DNA of 64,000 nt. Origin: Microvirga sp. 17 mud 1-3 (GTDB lineage Bacteria > Pseudomonadota > Alphaproteobacteria > Rhizobiales > Beijerinckiaceae). The notes under the pieces were generated by a model. The model did not search any database, was not told where the DNA came from, and saw only the letters and a list, made by a program, of their open reading frames with translations. Below are positions 37,739 through 48,198 of the stretch, piece after piece. The stretch spans positions 2,666,001 to 2,730,000 of the forward strand of contig NZ_CP029481.1 of assembly GCF_003151255.1 (NCBI RefSeq). The letters are read 5' to 3'. The first letter of the stretch is position 1. Each line of letters starts with the position of its first letter. Both the position numbers and the translations under genes were made by a program.

Positions 37739-37953
37739 GGCGAGAGATCCTTCCTGAGCGGTGCGGACCCGCGAGGCTGACGGTCCACCGGAGCGGCCTA
37801 TGAGATCTGTCCTGTTCAGGGCGGATACAAGATCAGCCCATCCGGCACGGGATAACGTTTCCTATCAGCCAGCGCGCATTGCGACCTTACGCTACGTCAT
37901 ACCCTGGCCATAATCATTAACAGAGTTTAACCCATCGAATGGACCCGGTGGCG

Positions 37954-38706
37954 ATGAAAACAAGAATCTGGTTGAGCCTTGGAGCCTCGGTGCTGGCCCT
38001 GCATCTGATGAGCGGTGTCGCCGAAGCCCGGAAGGTGTCTTACGAAATTAACGGCAAACGATACACCTACGACACCAACGACCCCTATCAGGTCGAGTCT
38101 GCACGCAAGCGCATCGAGGCCGCCAACGCGGCCGATGCCGCCCACGCGAAGGCCGAGGCCGAAAAGGCCTCCATGCCTCTCGTATCCGTCTTCGGGTCGC
38201 AGGCCCAGAAGGAGGCCGCCGAGGCCAAGGCACGGCTGGAGAAGGTCCTTGCCGAGCAGGAGGCCGCGGACGCCGCTCAGAAGCAGGAGCGCAGTGCCGC
38301 GAAGGAGACGCAGAACCGCCGCCAGGGTGAGGATGAAGCCCGCGATCCTGATCCCGAGCCCGACATCGCGGCTGAGAAGAGCAAGAGCGCTGCCCTCGAC
38401 AAGCCGCAGCCCGCGAATGTCACGCGCACGGAGCCGCCCGCGGAGGCTCCGACTTCCGATACAAAGCCGATGGTCAAGACGGTCTCGTTCGACATGGAAT
38501 CCGGCATCAAGACGACCATCATGTCGGATGGCACCATCCAGGAGGAACCTTTCGACAGCAACATGCTGGCGAAGCTCGCCTTCGAGCAGGACGGCACTGG
38601 GAGCCTGACCGAATTCGTCAACCAGATCCGCAAGGTCTTGCCGGAAGACACGACAGGCTCCACGACAAGAGCCGACGCTCACGCACCCGCGTCATCACAG
38701 CCCTGA
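37954..38706 (+). CDS. Secreted protein with coiled-coil middle region, unknown function
   Basis: A 250-residue protein with a signal peptide (MKTRIWLSLGASVLALHLM, cleavage after GVAEA). The mature protein starts RKVSYEINGKRYTYDTND. Residues 50-130 are Ala, Glu and Lys rich and predicted to be coiled coil. A Pro and Glu rich linker leads to a C-terminal segment (TVSFDMESGIKTTIMSDGTI). I chose the ATG at 37954; 37939 is possible. I do not recognise the family. Confidence 0.7.
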   Translation: MKTRIWLSLGASVLALHLMSGVAEARKVSYEINGKRYTYDTNDPYQVESARKRIEAANAADAAHAKAEAEKASMPLVSVFGSQAQKEAAEAKARLEKVLAEQEAADAAQKQERSAAKETQNRRQGEDEARDPDPEPDIAAEKSKSAALDKPQPANVTRTEPPAEAPTSDTKPMVKTVSFDMESGIKTTIMSDGTIQEEPFDSNMLAKLAFEQDGTGSLTEFVNQIRKVLPEDTTGSTTRADAHAPASSQP

Positions 38707-38769
38707 GTTCCTGTTTCTTCGCCGCTACACGACTTACTCACCTCTCATAGAGGGAGAGATGTTGTGCTC

Positions 38770-38908
38770 GTCATTCCCGGGCCGCGTCAGCGGAACCCAT
38801 AGCCGTTGACGACGCAGGATAAGGTGCAGCGGTTATTGCAAGGCCAACTTCTAAGACACTGGCGTTTATGGGTTCCGGGCCCGCGCCACAGGCGCGTCCC
38901 GGAATGAC
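38770..38908 (-). repeat. ~140-bp dispersed inverted repeat, copy 2 (reverse orientation)
   Basis: It starts GTCATTCCCGGGCC and ends CGTCCCGGAATGAC, with inner arms GGAACCCATAGCC and TTTATGGGTTCCGGG. Its middle aligns with copies 1 and 3 only after reverse complementation (CCAGTG, AGAAG, CCGCTGCACCTTATCC), which fixes its direction. It lies between the secreted-protein gene and the amidase gene. Confidence 0.75.
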
Positions 38909-38928
38909 GGGAAGGCACTGCTCGACGC

Positions 38929-40353
38929 TTAAAGCCGCGGCCAGTCCCTCTGTGCACCGCGCAGGTTCTCCCAGGCATGGGACAGGCGCATCACGCCCAC
39001 ATCGTCGAAGCGCCGGCCGACGATTTGCAGGCCGATGGGCAGGCCCGCCTCCGTGAAGCCTGCATTGACCGAGGCTGCGGGCTGATCCGACATGTTGAAC
39101 GCGACCGTGTAGCCGATATGCTCGAACGGCTCCTCGGGGTCGTGGATGGGGGATGCCAGCTCCGCCTGATAGGCAACGACCGGCGACACCGGTGAGAGCA
39201 CGAAATCCACGTCCTTCGTCGCCTCGACGGCTGCGTGGCGCATCACCATCATCTGGTTCATGCCAGCGTAGACCTCGGCGCCCGTGAGCGCTTTGCCGCC
39301 CTCAGCCCAGGCGCGAATATAGGGCAGGACGCGCCCACGCTGGTCCTCGTCGAGCGCGCCGATATCCATCCAGGCGCGCTGGCGCCAGAAATCGTCCAGA
39401 CCGTCCAGCATCTCCCGCGTGACGAAAGGCGGGATCTCGACGATCTCGGCACCCGCCTGCGCGAATGTCTGAACCGCCGCCTCAATGCAGGCCCGCACCT
39501 CCGGATCGAGCGCGATGCCGATGCCAGCCTCCATCATCACGCCGATCCGCAGGCCCTTGAGCGTGATGTCGAGGTCGAGCCAGGGCAGATCCTGGAACGG
39601 CAGGCTCATGGTGTCCCGCATATCGGGGCGCACGAGGCTTCTCATCATCAGCGCCGCGTCGTGGACAGTCCGTGTCATGGGGCCCGCCACGCGGCCGTAA
39701 TACGGCGGATCGATGGGGATGCGGCCGAAGCTCGGTTTGAGCCCGAACACGCCGCACCAGGAGGCCGGCAGGCGGATCGAGCCGCCGATATCCGTGCCTA
39801 CATGGAACGGACCGTAGCCCGCTGCCGCGGCAGCGCCCGCCCCGGCGGAGCTGCCACCGGGATTCTTCGACAAGTCCCAGGGGTTGCGTGCCAGGGGATG
39901 GAAACTGGAGAGGCCCGACGAAAGCATGCCGTAATCCGGCATGGTGGTCTTGGCCAGGATAACGACGCCGTCCTCGCGCAGACGGGCCGCGGGCGGCGCA
40001 TCCGCGGCCGCGGGCACCAAGTCCCGCGCCGCGGTGCCGAGCGGAACCGGCGTTCCGCGGGTGGCGATGTTCTCCTTGATCGTGCCGGGAACCCCATCGA
40101 GGGCTCGAGCCTCGCCGCGCATCCAGCGATCCTCGGAGGCTCTCGCGGCCTTCAATGCAGCCTCAGGATCGAACGCGTAGAGCGCCTGGAGCTGAGGCTC
40201 ATAGGCTTCGATCCGCGCGATCACCGCCTCGACCACTTCAACGGGCGAGATCTGCCCTCGGGAATAGCCGTCGAGCATCTCGGCCGCCGTCCAGTCCGAA
40301 GGGTTGGCGGCTTTTCCGGAATGGGCGGAATGGGAAACGGATGGGGCGGTCAA
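38929..40353 (-). CDS. Amidase (amidase-signature family)
   Basis: A 474-residue amidase-signature hydrolase. The Ser-cisSer-Lys triad is visible: Lys in PGTIKENIATRG, and the serines in NPGGSSAGAGAAAAAG and GTDIGGSIRLP. Substrates in this family range over amides, and none can be assigned. No Met is conserved at the N-terminus; I chose the TTG at 40353, preceded by AGGGAGAG, which gives the usual family length. An upstream ATG at 40461 would add 36 unlikely residues. Confidence 0.92.
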   Translation of the reverse strand: MTAPSVSHSAHSGKAANPSDWTAAEMLDGYSRGQISPVEVVEAVIARIEAYEPQLQALYAFDPEAALKAARASEDRWMRGEARALDGVPGTIKENIATRGTPVPLGTAARDLVPAAADAPPAARLREDGVVILAKTTMPDYGMLSSGLSSFHPLARNPWDLSKNPGGSSAGAGAAAAAGYGPFHVGTDIGGSIRLPASWCGVFGLKPSFGRIPIDPPYYGRVAGPMTRTVHDAALMMRSLVRPDMRDTMSLPFQDLPWLDLDITLKGLRIGVMMEAGIGIALDPEVRACIEAAVQTFAQAGAEIVEIPPFVTREMLDGLDDFWRQRAWMDIGALDEDQRGRVLPYIRAWAEGGKALTGAEVYAGMNQMMVMRHAAVEATKDVDFVLSPVSPVVAYQAELASPIHDPEEPFEHIGYTVAFNMSDQPAASVNAGFTEAGLPIGLQIVGRRFDDVGVMRLSHAWENLRGAQRDWPRL

Positions 40354-40468
40354 CTCTCGGCTCTCCCTTGGGTCATTCTTTGGATTCGTGCCGCCATGCT
40401 GCGCTATCGGTCGCGCAGCGTAAACCGCTTTAAGGGCAGATCGGGAGAGCGTCCGCCGCACAGGAAAC

Positions 40469-41104
40469 TCAGGTCCCGGTGGCTCCGCACATCACCGCGA
40501 CGGACTTTTGCGCCAACGCACGCAACTCCTCCCGGGGCGTCCCCATGCGCGCACGGATGGCGAGGGTATGGAGCGTCGAGGACGCAATGACGGCAAGCGC
40601 CGCAGCATCCGCATCGGCACGGAGCTCACCGCTCTCCTGAGCGGCACGGATCCTGTCCTCGAAGGCCTTGTCCAGCGTCTTCAGCCCCTGCGCGAAAAGA
40701 GAGCGGATCTCCGCGTCCTGGACGGCCTCTGTCGTTGCGGTGCCGATGGCGAAGCAGCCGCGGGGCGGCCCCTCGCCCGAAAAGTAGATCGCGAGAGACT
40801 TGTCGTAGACCGTCATAAGCTCGTCGGCCAACGGCCGCCGGTTGGCGAGCGCGTCCTGCATCTCGGCGCGCCCTTGGGCCCAGTAGTGATTGAGCGCCTT
40901 CAGGTACAGGGAGTGCTTGTCACCGAAAGCCGCATAGAGGCTCGGCCGGTTCATGCCCGTCGCGGCCGAAATGTCGTCGAGGGAGGTTCCGGAAAATCCG
41001 GCTGCCCAGAACGTCTCCAGAGCCTGACGTAAAGCCGTCTCGGGATCGTAAGCCCGAGGTCGGCCACGCCGCTTCCGCTCGCCCTCCTCTATTTTTTGTA
41101 CCAT
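40469..41104 (-). CDS. TetR-family transcriptional regulator
   Basis: A 211-residue TetR protein. The N-terminal HTH is FSGTSLDDISAATGMNRPS, followed by LYAAFGDKHSLYLKAL. It is divergent from a GST gene across 81 bp and upstream of the amidase gene, and probably represses one or both. Confidence 0.93.
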   Translation of the reverse strand: MVQKIEEGERKRRGRPRAYDPETALRQALETFWAAGFSGTSLDDISAATGMNRPSLYAAFGDKHSLYLKALNHYWAQGRAEMQDALANRRPLADELMTVYDKSLAIYFSGEGPPRGCFAIGTATTEAVQDAEIRSLFAQGLKTLDKAFEDRIRAAQESGELRADADAAALAVIASSTLHTLAIRARMGTPREELRALAQKSVAVMCGATGT

Positions 41105-41185
41105 CTCGAAAGAAATTCCTTGACCGGTGTTGGAGCTTCAATAATTTATACAAGTCGGTAAAAAATTCAACGCATGAGGCCTGTC

Positions 41186-41821
41186 ATGGATCTCTACTTC
41201 TCCCCCCTCGCCTGCTCGATGGCATCTCGGATCGCGCTCTACGAAGCGGAGGCCCCCGCCCGTTTCGTAGAGGTCGATTCCCACACGAAGCGAACCCTCG
41301 ACGGTGAGGATTTCCACGCCGTCAACCCGCTCGGCCTCGTCCCGGCAATCCGCGCGGACGACGGCGAGATCCTCACGGAGAACGCCGCCATTCTCCAGTA
41401 CATTGCCGACAGTTTCCCTGAGGCAAAGCTTGCTCCCGAGGGCGGCATGGCCCGCTCGCGGCTGCAGCAATGGCTGTGCTTCATCGGGACCGAGATGCAC
41501 AAGGCGCTGTTCACGCCGCTCTTCGACCCGTCCCTGCCCGAGGAGGTAGTTGCAAAGACCCTGGAGGCTGGCGACAGGCGGCTCGCCTACCTCAACGACC
41601 ATCTGACGGGCCGCGAATTCCTGCTCGATCAATTCAGCGTGGCCGATGCCTATCTGGTGACGATCCTGAACTGGAAGATCGCGACGCCGGTCGATCTCGA
41701 GAAATGGCCTGCCGTTCACTCCTATTACCGTCGCCTGAAGAAGCGCCCCAGCGTCGCACGGGCTCTTTCGGAGGAAGGCGCGCTCTATGCGGCCGAACAG
41801 GAGCGTCGCAAGGCCGCCTGA
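41186..41821 (+). CDS. Glutathione S-transferase
   Basis: A 211-residue GST of the bacterial beta-like class: MDLYFSPLACSMASRIAL with the catalytic Cys/Ser region, NPLGLVPAI, TENAAILQYIADSF and the C-terminal domain FSVADAYLVTILNW. I chose the ATG at 41186, preceded by GAGG; 41174 is in frame. It is divergent from the TetR gene, which suggests induction by a xenobiotic or aromatic compound. Confidence 0.94.
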   Translation: MDLYFSPLACSMASRIALYEAEAPARFVEVDSHTKRTLDGEDFHAVNPLGLVPAIRADDGEILTENAAILQYIADSFPEAKLAPEGGMARSRLQQWLCFIGTEMHKALFTPLFDPSLPEEVVAKTLEAGDRRLAYLNDHLTGREFLLDQFSVADAYLVTILNWKIATPVDLEKWPAVHSYYRRLKKRPSVARALSEEGALYAAEQERRKAA

Positions 41822-41858
41822 CCCTTCGGGCCGCGGCGGAGAATTCACCGCTGCGGCC

Positions 41859-43034
<1,176 letters not shown>

Positions 43035-43166
43035 TTACCTCCGATCCGGCAGCTTCGCGCCGCATCTCTGTTAAGAGAAAACTCGCAAAGGCTCGGGCGC
43101 GGCGCCATGGACAAAGCGGGCATTGAATAGGACAATTCGAACATCGCCAGCCGTGGGACTGATGCC

Positions 43167-44042
43167 ATGGACACCATTCCGACCTATGCCCTTTATGGCG
43201 AATATGAGGACGATCCGAACACCGAATGGATCCATGGCGAGACGATCCAGTTCCGCAGCCGCTTGCACGATTACGTGATCGCGCCGCACCGGCACGAGCG
43301 ACTTTTCCAGGTTCTCCATCTCGCCGGCGGCGAGGCGGATTTCGTGTTGGACGGACAGCGCCACCGGCTCGTTGCCCCTTCCATCGTGACCCTGCCGCCC
43401 ATGGTGGTGCACGGCTACACCTTCACGCCCGACGTGGAGGGGACGGTGCTGACATTTTTCGCGCACCGGCTCGACGCCATGCTCGCCGCCGCGGCAGAGG
43501 TCGCGCCCACCTTCGGCTTAGTGCAGGTCATTCCGCTGGTGGCCGGCTCGTCGGAGGCCGGGATGGTCGCGGAACACGTGGCGGCGATTGCCGGAGAACT
43601 TGCGAGCCGTCACCCGGGTCGCCTTGGCGCCATTGAGGCGCATCTCGCGCTCCTTCTCATCCGCCTTCACCGCCTGCATGGAGAAGCGCGAGAGACTGCG
43701 CCGGACGCGAAGGACCGGGCGCTGCGCCATCTCATGCGGTTCCGCCAACTCGTGGACGAGGAATTCCGCAGCCACAAGCCCGTCGAGGCCTATTCCCACA
43801 GACTCGGCCTGACGGCGACCCATCTCAACCGGCTCTGCCGCGAGCATCTCGGCGAAACCGCGCTCGGCATCATCCACAGCCGCCTCGCGCTGGAAGCGCG
43901 GCGCTACCTGACCTTCACATCCTTGAGCGCGAAGGAAGTGGCCCTGGCGCTCGCCTTCGAGGACCCTGCCTATTTCACACGCTTCTTCAAGCGTCGGACA
44001 GGTCTCACGCCGACGGAATTTCGGGCACTGCGCAATGGGTAG
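43167..44042 (+). CDS. AraC-family regulator, probable activator of pobA
   Basis: A 291-residue protein. The N-terminal cupin-like sensor has RLHDYVIAPHRHERLFQVLHLAGG. The C-terminal 100 residues carry two HTH motifs (YSHRLGLTATHLNRLCRE and LAFEDPAYFTRFFKRRTGLTPTEFR). AraC-type PobR proteins activate pobA in several Proteobacteria, and this gene is divergent from pobA, so it is probably its 4-hydroxybenzoate-responsive activator. Confidence 0.92.
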   Translation: MDTIPTYALYGEYEDDPNTEWIHGETIQFRSRLHDYVIAPHRHERLFQVLHLAGGEADFVLDGQRHRLVAPSIVTLPPMVVHGYTFTPDVEGTVLTFFAHRLDAMLAAAAEVAPTFGLVQVIPLVAGSSEAGMVAEHVAAIAGELASRHPGRLGAIEAHLALLLIRLHRLHGEARETAPDAKDRALRHLMRFRQLVDEEFRSHKPVEAYSHRLGLTATHLNRLCREHLGETALGIIHSRLALEARRYLTFTSLSAKEVALALAFEDPAYFTRFFKRRTGLTPTEFRALRNG

Positions 44043-44070
44043 TTTGCCGTGATTCGGGAACGGCTTTTCT

Positions 44071-44213
44071 GTCATTCCGGGACGGCCTTCGGCCGGGCCC
44101 GGAACCCATAACCACCAGCGTGTCAGAAGAAGAAGCGACGCTAATCGCTGCGCCCTTCTCGTAAAGCTCAGTGGTTATGGGTTCCGGGCTCGCCTGCGGC
44201 GCCCCGGAAGGAC
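44071..44213 (+). repeat. ~140-bp dispersed inverted repeat, copy 3
   Basis: It starts GTCATTCCGGGACGG with inner arms GGAACCCATAACC and GGTTATGGGTTCC, a perfect 13-bp pair. The right end is CCCCGGAAGGAC, one base off the usual CCGGAATGAC. The middle reads CCAGCG, AGAAG, ATCGCTGCGCCCTTCTC and aligns directly with copy 1. It lies between the AraC regulator and pcaB. Confidence 0.78.
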
Positions 44214-44246
44214 GGAAAAGTGTTCCGGAACAGCGGGCAGTGCCTC

Positions 44247-45323
44247 TCAGGCGCCCTTCCCTGCCATAGAAGACGAGACGAATTGCATCCCCTCCGCCAG
44301 GATCTGCGCCTTAACGAGACCGGCGCCCGTGGCTTCTGCCATCTGGGGCAGGACCAGCCATTCGAGCGTCCAGGCAGTGCCCGAGCGCTCGTTCTCGTGG
44401 ACGAGTCCCTGATGGAGGGTGCCGAGCAAGCCCGCATTGAAGCGGGCGAGCGCCACGAGCACCTCGGCCTGGACGGGATTGGACTTATGCGGCATGGCCG
44501 AGGAGCCGCCGCCCGACGCAAGGTGGACCTCGCCGACCTCGTTCTGCGCCATGAGCGCGATGTCCTGTCCGAACTTTCCCAGGGTTCCCGAGACGAGCGA
44601 AAGCCAAGCGGCAAACTCGCCGATCCGGTCGCGCTGGGAGTGCCAAGCCGACGCGAAGCCGAGGCCGAGCCGTTCCGCCAGTGCATCGGCGAGCGCATCG
44701 CCGTGGCCGTGGAAGGTCTCCCGGTTGCCGATGGGACCGCCGAGTTGCAGGACGAGCAGGCGCGGCAACATTTCGCGCAAGGTGTCGGTGTGCCGCTCCA
44801 GGGGCTGGATCCAAGTGTCGAGCTTGTCGGCAGCCGTGAATGGCAGCGCCTGCTGCATGCGCGTATGCGCCATGAGCGGCACGGCACCGTCCCGCGTCTT
44901 CAGGAGACGGAGCGACTCGATGAGCGTTGCGATGCGACCGACGAGAAGAGCCGCAAGATCCTTCAGGCGCAGGATGAGGCCCGTATCGACGATATCCTGG
45001 CTCGTCGCCCCAAGATGCACCGCCCTGTCATGCGGTTCGCCGACGGCCCGGCGCAGCTGGCGGACGAGCTCAGGCACGACCACGCCGTCCTGCGCCAGCC
45101 CCCTGGCAAGGGCACCCCAGTCAGGATCGAAGCGGCTGCACGCCTCCACGATCTGGAAGGCCGCATCTTCATCGATAATGCCGAGCTCTGCTTCAGCCTG
45201 CGCGAGCGCCGCCTCCACCCGCAGCATGGCGGCAAGCTCCGCCTCGCTGGAGAAAAGCGCCGCCACCGCGTCGTCGCCGACGAGGGCCTTAAGCAGCGGA
45301 GGGGAAAGCGGGTCGCTCGCCAT
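44247..45323 (-). CDS. pcaB: 3-carboxy-cis,cis-muconate cycloisomerase
   Basis: A 358-residue member of the fumarase/aspartase superfamily. The signature loop GGGSSAMPHKSNPVQ is present, with HLGATSQDIVDTG and the N-terminal SEAELAAMLRVEAALA. It lactonises 3-carboxymuconate to 4-carboxymuconolactone. It is the last gene of the pca array, 12 bp after pcaF. Confidence 0.96.
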   Translation of the reverse strand: MASDPLSPPLLKALVGDDAVAALFSSEAELAAMLRVEAALAQAEAELGIIDEDAAFQIVEACSRFDPDWGALARGLAQDGVVVPELVRQLRRAVGEPHDRAVHLGATSQDIVDTGLILRLKDLAALLVGRIATLIESLRLLKTRDGAVPLMAHTRMQQALPFTAADKLDTWIQPLERHTDTLREMLPRLLVLQLGGPIGNRETFHGHGDALADALAERLGLGFASAWHSQRDRIGEFAAWLSLVSGTLGKFGQDIALMAQNEVGEVHLASGGGSSAMPHKSNPVQAEVLVALARFNAGLLGTLHQGLVHENERSGTAWTLEWLVLPQMAEATGAGLVKAQILAEGMQFVSSSMAGKGA

Positions 45324-45335
45324 AACGCCGCGAGC

Positions 45336-46541
45336 CTAGACGGCTTCGAGCGCGATGGAAATGCCCTGACCCACGCCGATGCACATGGTGGCGAGCGCCC
45401 GCTTCTTTCCGCCCAGCTTGAGTTGGAGGGCAGCCGTCCCGGCAATGCGCGCGCCCGACATGCCGAGCGGATGGCCGAGCGCGATGGCGCCGCCGTTCGG
45501 GTTCACATGCGCCGCATCCTCCGCAATGCCGAGCTCGCGCAACACCGCAATCCCTTGGCTGGCGAAGGCCTCGTTGAGTTCGACGACATCGAAATCCAAC
45601 GGCGATAGGCCAAGGCGGGCGCACAGCTTTCGCGTAGCAGGGACCGGGCCCATGCCCATGATGCGCGGGTCGATCCCCGCGGTCGCGCCGCCGACCACGC
45701 GGGCGAGCGGCTCGAGCCCATAGCGTCGCATGGCCGCCTCGGACGCCACGATGAGCGCTGCGGCGCCATCATTGACGCCAGAGGCGTTGCCGGCCGTTAC
45801 CGTGCCGTTCCGGCGGAACGGGGTCGAAAGCTTGGCGAGCGCCTCCAGGGTGGTGTCGCCCCGCGGATGCTCGTCCTTGTCGACCACACGCGGATCGCCC
45901 TTTCGCTGCGGAATCGTGACTGGCACGATCTCCTTGGCGAGGCGCCCGCTGTCCTGGGCGGCAACGGCCTTCTTTTGTGAGCGCAGCGCAAAGGTGTCCT
46001 GGTCCTCGCGGGAGACGCGGAACTCCTCGGCCACGTTCTCGCCAGTCTCGGGCATGGAATCGATGCCGTACTGGCTCTTCATGAGCGGGTTCACGAAGCG
46101 CCAGCCGATGGTGGTGTCGTGGATCTCGGTAGCGCGCGAGAAGGCACTCTCGGCCTTCGGCATCACGAAGGGTGCGCGGGACATGGATTCGACGCCGCCG
46201 GCGATCATCAGTTCGGCCTCGCCGGCCTTGATGGCACGGGCGGCCGTGATCACCGCATCCATGCCGGAGCCGCACAGGCGGTTGAGGGTGGTGCCGGGAA
46301 CGGCGGTGGGCAGGCCGGCCAGCAAAAGCGCCATGCGCGCCACGTTGCGATTGTCCTCGCCCGCCTGGTTGGCGCAGCCGTAGATCACGTCGTCCACGGC
46401 TGCGAAATCGACACTCGGGAACCGATCCATCAACGCCCGAAGCGGCACGGCGCCGAGGTCGTCCGTGCGCACAGACGACAGGGCGCCGCCATAGCGGCCG
46501 ATCGGCGTGCGCAGATAGGCGCAGATATAGGCCTCGGGCAT
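45336..46541 (-). CDS. pcaF: 3-oxoadipyl-CoA thiolase
   Basis: A 401-residue thiolase. The nucleophilic Cys is in [12 protein letters not shown] (about residue 90), followed by the conserved NEAFASQ, the His of [17 protein letters not shown] and the Cys of [10 protein letters not shown]. It splits 3-oxoadipyl-CoA into succinyl-CoA and acetyl-CoA. The ATG at 46541 starts 2 bp after the pcaJ stop; the frame upstream overlaps pcaJ and is not coding. Confidence 0.97.
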   Translation of the reverse strand: MPEAYICAYLRTPIGRYGGALSSVRTDDLGAVPLRALMDRFPSVDFAAVDDVIYGCANQAGEDNRNVARMALLLAGLPTAVPGTTLNRLCGSGMDAVITAARAIKAGEAELMIAGGVESMSRAPFVMPKAESAFSRATEIHDTTIGWRFVNPLMKSQYGIDSMPETGENVAEEFRVSREDQDTFALRSQKKAVAAQDSGRLAKEIVPVTIPQRKGDPRVVDKDEHPRGDTTLEALAKLSTPFRRNGTVTAGNASGVNDGAAALIVASEAAMRRYGLEPLARVVGGATAGIDPRIMGMGPVPATRKLCARLGLSPLDFDVVELNEAFASQGIAVLRELGIAEDAAHVNPNGGAIALGHPLGMSGARIAGTAALQLKLGGKKRALATMCIGVGQGISIALEAV

Positions 46542-46543
46542 TC

Positions 46544-47329
46544 TCAGGCTCCCTTCTTGCCGCCATGCGCCCGCTCGGTGCGGGCCTGCAGGTCGCGGAG
46601 TGTTTTCAATTCGAGTTCCGTCGGCGGAGGTGTCTCCTCGACATGATCTGCGAAGCGGACCTTCCAGCCGCAGGTTTCCTGCACCTGCTCGCGGGTCACG
46701 CCCGGATGCATGGACACCACCGTGAACTCCTTCGTCTCGGGATCGGGCTTCCACACGGCGAGATCGGTGATGAGCAGGGTCGGGCCCTTGGTCTCGATCC
46801 CGAGGCGCCTGCGGTGGTCGCCCCCCTCCCCGTGCCCGAAGGACGTGAAGAAGTCGATCTTTTCCACCATGCCGCGGGTCGTCTGCTTCATGGTGATGAA
46901 CACCTCCTTGCAGGAGGTGGCGATTTCCGGCGCGCCGCCGCCACCGGGCAGCCGCACCTTGGGTTTGTGATAATCGCCGATCACCGTGGTGTTGATGTTG
47001 CCGAAGCGGTCGAGCTGCGCGGCCCCCAGGAAGCCGATGGAAATGCGCCCGCCCTGGAGCCAGTAGCGGAACATCTCAGGCACCGACACGGTGGTGAGCG
47101 CCGTCTCGCACAGCTCCCCGTCGCCGATGGAGAGGGGCAGCACGTCCGGCGCGGTACCAATGGTGCCGCTCTCGTAGATCAGCGTGATGTCGGGCGCGTG
47201 CGTCAGCCGCGCCACGTTGCAGGCCGCAGACGGCGCGCCGATGCCCACGAAGCACACATCGTCGTTCGAGAGAGCGCGTGAGGCCGCAATGGTCATCATC
47301 TCGTTGGGGGTGAAATCCGATCCGCTCAT
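46544..47329 (-). CDS. pcaJ: 3-oxoadipate CoA-transferase subunit B
   Basis: A 261-residue CoA-transferase beta subunit. The catalytic Glu lies in LIYESGTIG, followed by the glycine-rich RLPGGGGAPEIATSC and the C-terminal MHPGVTREQVQETCGW. Its length and that of its partner are nearer to the CatI/CatJ type than to the shorter Pseudomonas PcaI/PcaJ. It activates 3-oxoadipate with succinyl-CoA. Confidence 0.95.
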   Translation of the reverse strand: MSGSDFTPNEMMTIAASRALSNDDVCFVGIGAPSAACNVARLTHAPDITLIYESGTIGTAPDVLPLSIGDGELCETALTTVSVPEMFRYWLQGGRISIGFLGAAQLDRFGNINTTVIGDYHKPKVRLPGGGGAPEIATSCKEVFITMKQTTRGMVEKIDFFTSFGHGEGGDHRRRLGIETKGPTLLITDLAVWKPDPETKEFTVVSMHPGVTREQVQETCGWKVRFADHVEETPPPTELELKTLRDLQARTERAHGGKKGA

Positions 47330-47333
47330 GTCC

Positions 47334-48179
47334 TCAAAGCCCCTTCACGCGGGACGCGAACACGTCCGGCCCCACATCGAGCACGTTCTCCTTCATCCAG
47401 CGGGAGAAGAGCTCCCGGTCGGACGAGATCCTGTCCCATTCGAGATAGGAGGCGTTGTCGCGCGCATAATAGCCGTGGGTGTAGGAGGGATGCGCGCCGC
47501 CCGGCACCTGCACGACGGACGCCACGGTCCAGTGCGGAAGCACGCACAGATTCGGGTGGAGGCCCTCGAAATCCTCGACGATCTCCTCCACCGTCACGAC
47601 CGCGCGCTTCGCCGCGAGCACCGCCTCCTTCTGCACGCCGATAATGCCCTCGATGAGCACGTCGCCACGCCGGCTCGCCTTTTGGGCGTGGATGAAGGCC
47701 ACGTCCGGCCGGTGCGCCGGCACCGCTGCCAGTTCCTCGCCCGTGAACGGGCAGGAAATGGTCCGGATATCCGGGTTGACATCTTTAAGCCCAGCGCCGC
47801 GATAGCCCCGGAAGACCGCGCACGGCAGACCCGCAGCGCCCGCCTCATAGGCGTTCGCCATGGCCGCATGGCTGTGCTCCACCGTCTCGATGGAACGCGG
47901 CCAGCCGTTCTCGATGGCGTCGCGCATGCGGCGCAGGAGGCCGACGCCCGGATTGCCCGCATAGGAGAACACGACCTTCCGGGCGAGCCCCATCCCGACG
48001 AGCTGGTCGTAGATGATGTCCGGCGTCATGCGGATCAGCGTCAGGTCCTTGATGCCCTGACGGATCACCTCGTGGGCGGCCGCATGGGGAATGAGATGAG
48101 TGAAACCCTCGAAGGCGACGGTGTCGCCGTCGCGAAGATTCTCGGCGACGGCCTCCTTGAGGCTTTGGAACTTGGCCAT
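47334..48179 (-). CDS. pcaI: 3-oxoadipate CoA-transferase subunit A
   Basis: A 281-residue CoA-transferase alpha subunit, partner of the gene 4 bp downstream. It starts FQSLKEAVAENLRDGDTVAFEGFTHLIPHAA, modified from the usual GGFG-type loop, and has VVFSYAGNPGVGLLRRMRDA, where the family binds CoA. The size is that of CatI-type subunits. It lies 19 bp downstream of pcaG. Confidence 0.95.
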   Translation of the reverse strand: MAKFQSLKEAVAENLRDGDTVAFEGFTHLIPHAAAHEVIRQGIKDLTLIRMTPDIIYDQLVGMGLARKVVFSYAGNPGVGLLRRMRDAIENGWPRSIETVEHSHAAMANAYEAGAAGLPCAVFRGYRGAGLKDVNPDIRTISCPFTGEELAAVPAHRPDVAFIHAQKASRRGDVLIEGIIGVQKEAVLAAKRAVVTVEEIVEDFEGLHPNLCVLPHWTVASVVQVPGGAHPSYTHGYYARDNASYLEWDRISSDRELFSRWMKENVLDVGPDVFASRVKGL

Positions 48180-48198
48180 AATGCGCTTTCGGTAACGG

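Noticed and set aside
41105..41185. A specific TetR operator between the TetR and GST genes
   Set aside because: The region is AT-rich, but the best inverted repeat (ATAA-T-TTAT) is too short and simple to be convincing.
44220..45608. A 462-codon plus-strand frame over pcaB
   Set aside because: The pcaB signature on the minus strand is decisive and the gene order of the pca operon is complete without it.
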